This document shows positions 62,680 to 64,000 of a DNA stretch of 64,000 bases, one piece after another; positions within the stretch are counted from its first letter, which is position 1, and each line of letters begins with the position of its first letter. This DNA comes from an uncultured Elioraea sp. (GTDB lineage Bacteria > Pseudomonadota > Alphaproteobacteria > Acetobacterales > Acetobacteraceae). The position numbers were made by a program, and so were the translations under genes. The notes under the pieces were generated by a model. The model had not been told where the DNA came from. It made no database searches and saw only the letters and a program-made list of their open reading frames with translations. The stretch is taken from assembly GCA_937928775.1 (NCBI GenBank), contig CALFVI010000009.1:1-64000 (forward strand), read 5' to 3'.

Positions 62680-64000
62680 CTACCGCGCCTTCTTGGGGGC
62701 TGCCCCCTTGCCCAGCGCGCGGGCGCGCGCCGAGGCCGCCTTCGGCTTGGCAGTATCCTTTTTCGGTGTCGGCTTGCGCCTGGCCGCATCGGCGCGGATG
62801 GCGGAGAGCGTGGTGCGGGTGGTGATCTGATCGGGGTTCATCCGGATCTCGACAATCGCGGGCTTGCCAGAGGCGACCGCCCGCTCCACTGCCGGCACGA
62901 ACTCCTCGGTCGCCTGCACCACCTCGCCGTGGCCACCGAAGGCATCGATGAAGCGGGCGAAATCGGGGTTCGTGAGCGCCGTGCCGGACACCCGGCCGGG
63001 ATACTCGCGTTCCTGATGCATGCGGATGGTGCCGTACATCTGGTTGTTGAACACCAGCACCACCGGATTGACGCCGTGGTGGAAGGCGGTGGCGATTTCC
63101 TGCCCCGTCATCAGCATCGACCCGTCTCCAGTCATGCTGATCACGACACGATCCGGATGGAGAAGCTTGGCCGCGATCCCAGCCGGAACGGAATAGCCCA
63201 TCGCGCCGCAACAGGGCCCGATCAGCCGCTGGGTGGCGCGATAGTTGATGAACCGCACGCCCCAGCCGGAGAAGTTGCCGGCATCGGTGGTGACGATCGC
63301 ATTCTCGGGCAGCATCGACTCCAGCGCGCGCATGCACGCAGCGAGATTGAGCGGACCGTCATAGTTGGGAATTTCTGTCGACCAGGCGAGGCGATTGGCG
63401 CGCAGCGCCTTCGTCCAATCGTGCCAGGCGGGGGGAACGGGCTCCATCGCCGCTGCAGCGGCGGCGAAGGCGTTGAGATCGGCAAGGATGGGCAGGTCGG
63501 CCCGATAGACTCGGCTCAGTTCCGCCCCGTCCGGCATTACGTGCACGAAGGGCACGCCCATCGCTGGCGGTGTGAACAGTGTGTAGCCCTGCGTGACCGG
63601 CTCGCCGAGGCGCGAGCCGACGGAGATGATGAGATCGGCCTCCCGCACGGCAGCAAACAGGGCGGGGTCGCCGCCATAGCCGAGATCGCCCACGTACTGG
63701 TCGAGCGTGTTGTCGACACAGGACTGACGACGGAAGCCGACCGCGGTGGGCAGATCGTTCGCCGTGATCCAGCGCGCGAGATCCTGCCGCCCTTGCTCCG
63801 TCCATGCCGCTCCCTGGCCGAGGATGACGAGGGGGCGTCTGGCTCGCCCGAGCATCCGTCGCAGTTCCGCCATCGCCGCCGGATCTGGCAACGCGCGCGG
63901 AACGATGACGGGCCGCGGGTCGGCGACCGTCACCACGTCAGTCTGCATGTCCTCGGGGATCGCCACAACGACAGGGCCCGGCCGCCCCGAGACCGCAACC
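62680..64000 (-). CDS. Thiamin-diphosphate-dependent enzyme, acetolactate-synthase-like large subunit (partial), with Lys/Ala-rich tail
   Basis: The C-terminal 440 residues of a ThDP enzyme are inside the window and the gene continues beyond position 64000. The central TPP_enzyme_M domain starts near LVILGQGAAWTEQGRQDLA with SVGSRLGEPVTQGY. The C-terminal domain has the ThDP/Mg motif GDGSMLMTGQEIATA...NN (VLVFNNQMYGT). This fits acetolactate-synthase-like, glyoxylate carboligase-like or benzoylformate-type enzymes; the substrate is unresolved. The last 35 residues (RRKPTPKKDTAKPKA, GKGAAPKKAR) form a basic histone-H1-like tail not usual in this family. It converges on manC with four bases between stops. 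Confidence 0.88.
   Translation of the reverse strand, partial: VAVSGRPGPVVVAIPEDMQTDVVTVADPRPVIVPRALPDPAAMAELRRMLGRARRPLVILGQGAAWTEQGRQDLARWITANDLPTAVGFRRQSCVDNTLDQYVGDLGYGGDPALFAAVREADLIISVGSRLGEPVTQGYTLFTPPAMGVPFVHVMPDGAELSRVYRADLPILADLNAFAAAAAAMEPVPPAWHDWTKALRANRLAWSTEIPNYDGPLNLAACMRALESMLPENAIVTTDAGNFSGWGVRFINYRATQRLIGPCCGAMGYSVPAGIAAKLLHPDRVVISMTGDGSMLMTGQEIATAFHHGVNPVVLVFNNQMYGTIRMHQEREYPGRVSGTALTNPDFARFIDAFGGHGEVVQATEEFVPAVERAVASGKPAIVEIRMNPDQITTRTTLSAIRADAARRKPTPKKDTAKPKAASARARALGKGAAPKKAR

Overview
The window is a high-GC (roughly two thirds G+C) chromosomal segment from an alphaproteobacterium. The block tig-clpP-clpX-lon-HU, the tRNA-Phe fused to the end of yacG, and small DUF1491 and DUF3553 proteins are typical of that class. 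The gene content suggests the Rhodospirillales/Acetobacterales side of it, but this is inferred from gene content and not proven.

Layout. (1) 0-6.9 kb: tRNA-Val, then the proteostasis block HU, Lon, ClpX, ClpP and trigger factor, all on the minus strand, then tRNA-Leu. (2) 6.9-10 kb: glpD-glpK, aerobic glycerol catabolism. (3) 10-23 kb: an exopolysaccharide or glycan locus with an ExoY-like initiating sugar transferase, a Wzx-type flippase, two GT4 and three GT2 glycosyltransferases, an ElyC/YdcF-like protein, a GT39-like membrane protein and two paralogous DUF6311-like polytopic proteins. No clear Wzy polymerase is seen. manC (GDP-mannose supply) lies far away at 61-62.7 kb. (4) 23-27.3 kb: infA-maf-rng-like-yacG, tRNA-Phe and ettA. 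(5) 27.4-33.5 kb: a tightly packed six-gene minus-strand operon in which an NMT1/SsuABC-like ABC importer leads into a creatininase-family hydrolase and two tandem FAD-linked oxidases. It looks like a coherent uptake and catabolism unit of unknown substrate. (6) 33.7-36.7 kb: a HlyD/FtsX/LolD-type export system.

(7) 36.7-46 kb: a zone of gene decay. An XpaC-TelA-SPFH/GYF_2-zinc-ribbon cluster (related to the Bacillus xpaC-yaaN and ydjGI modules) is present in order, but each gene is broken by frameshifts, in-frame stops or an apparent junction deletion. After an intact cytochrome c and an orphan SelD-N-terminal-type oxidoreductase comes an alpha-E/circularly permuted ATP-grasp pair. Its alpha-E gene is disrupted by an exact 11-bp tandem duplication, and its ATP-grasp gene by stops and frameshifts. 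(8) 46-59.5 kb: a mixture of housekeeping and accessory genes: OmpA, a KDPG/KDPGal-type aldolase lacking its Schiff-base lysine, GltX, ComEC, a PEP-CTERM glycerophosphodiesterase, cytochrome b561, TenA, a DUF429-like protein, DUF2848, a GNAT acetyltransferase and HtpX. (9) 59.6-61.2 kb: a third decayed locus, consisting of internally deleted dapA-like, TRAP dctP and TRAP dctM remnants. (10) 61.2-64 kb: manC and the C-terminal part of a ThDP-dependent acetolactate-synthase-like enzyme with a basic Lys/Ala tail that runs off the window.

The two most notable themes are the six-gene importer/creatininase/oxidase operon and the concentration of at least nine pseudogenes in three functionally coherent clusters.
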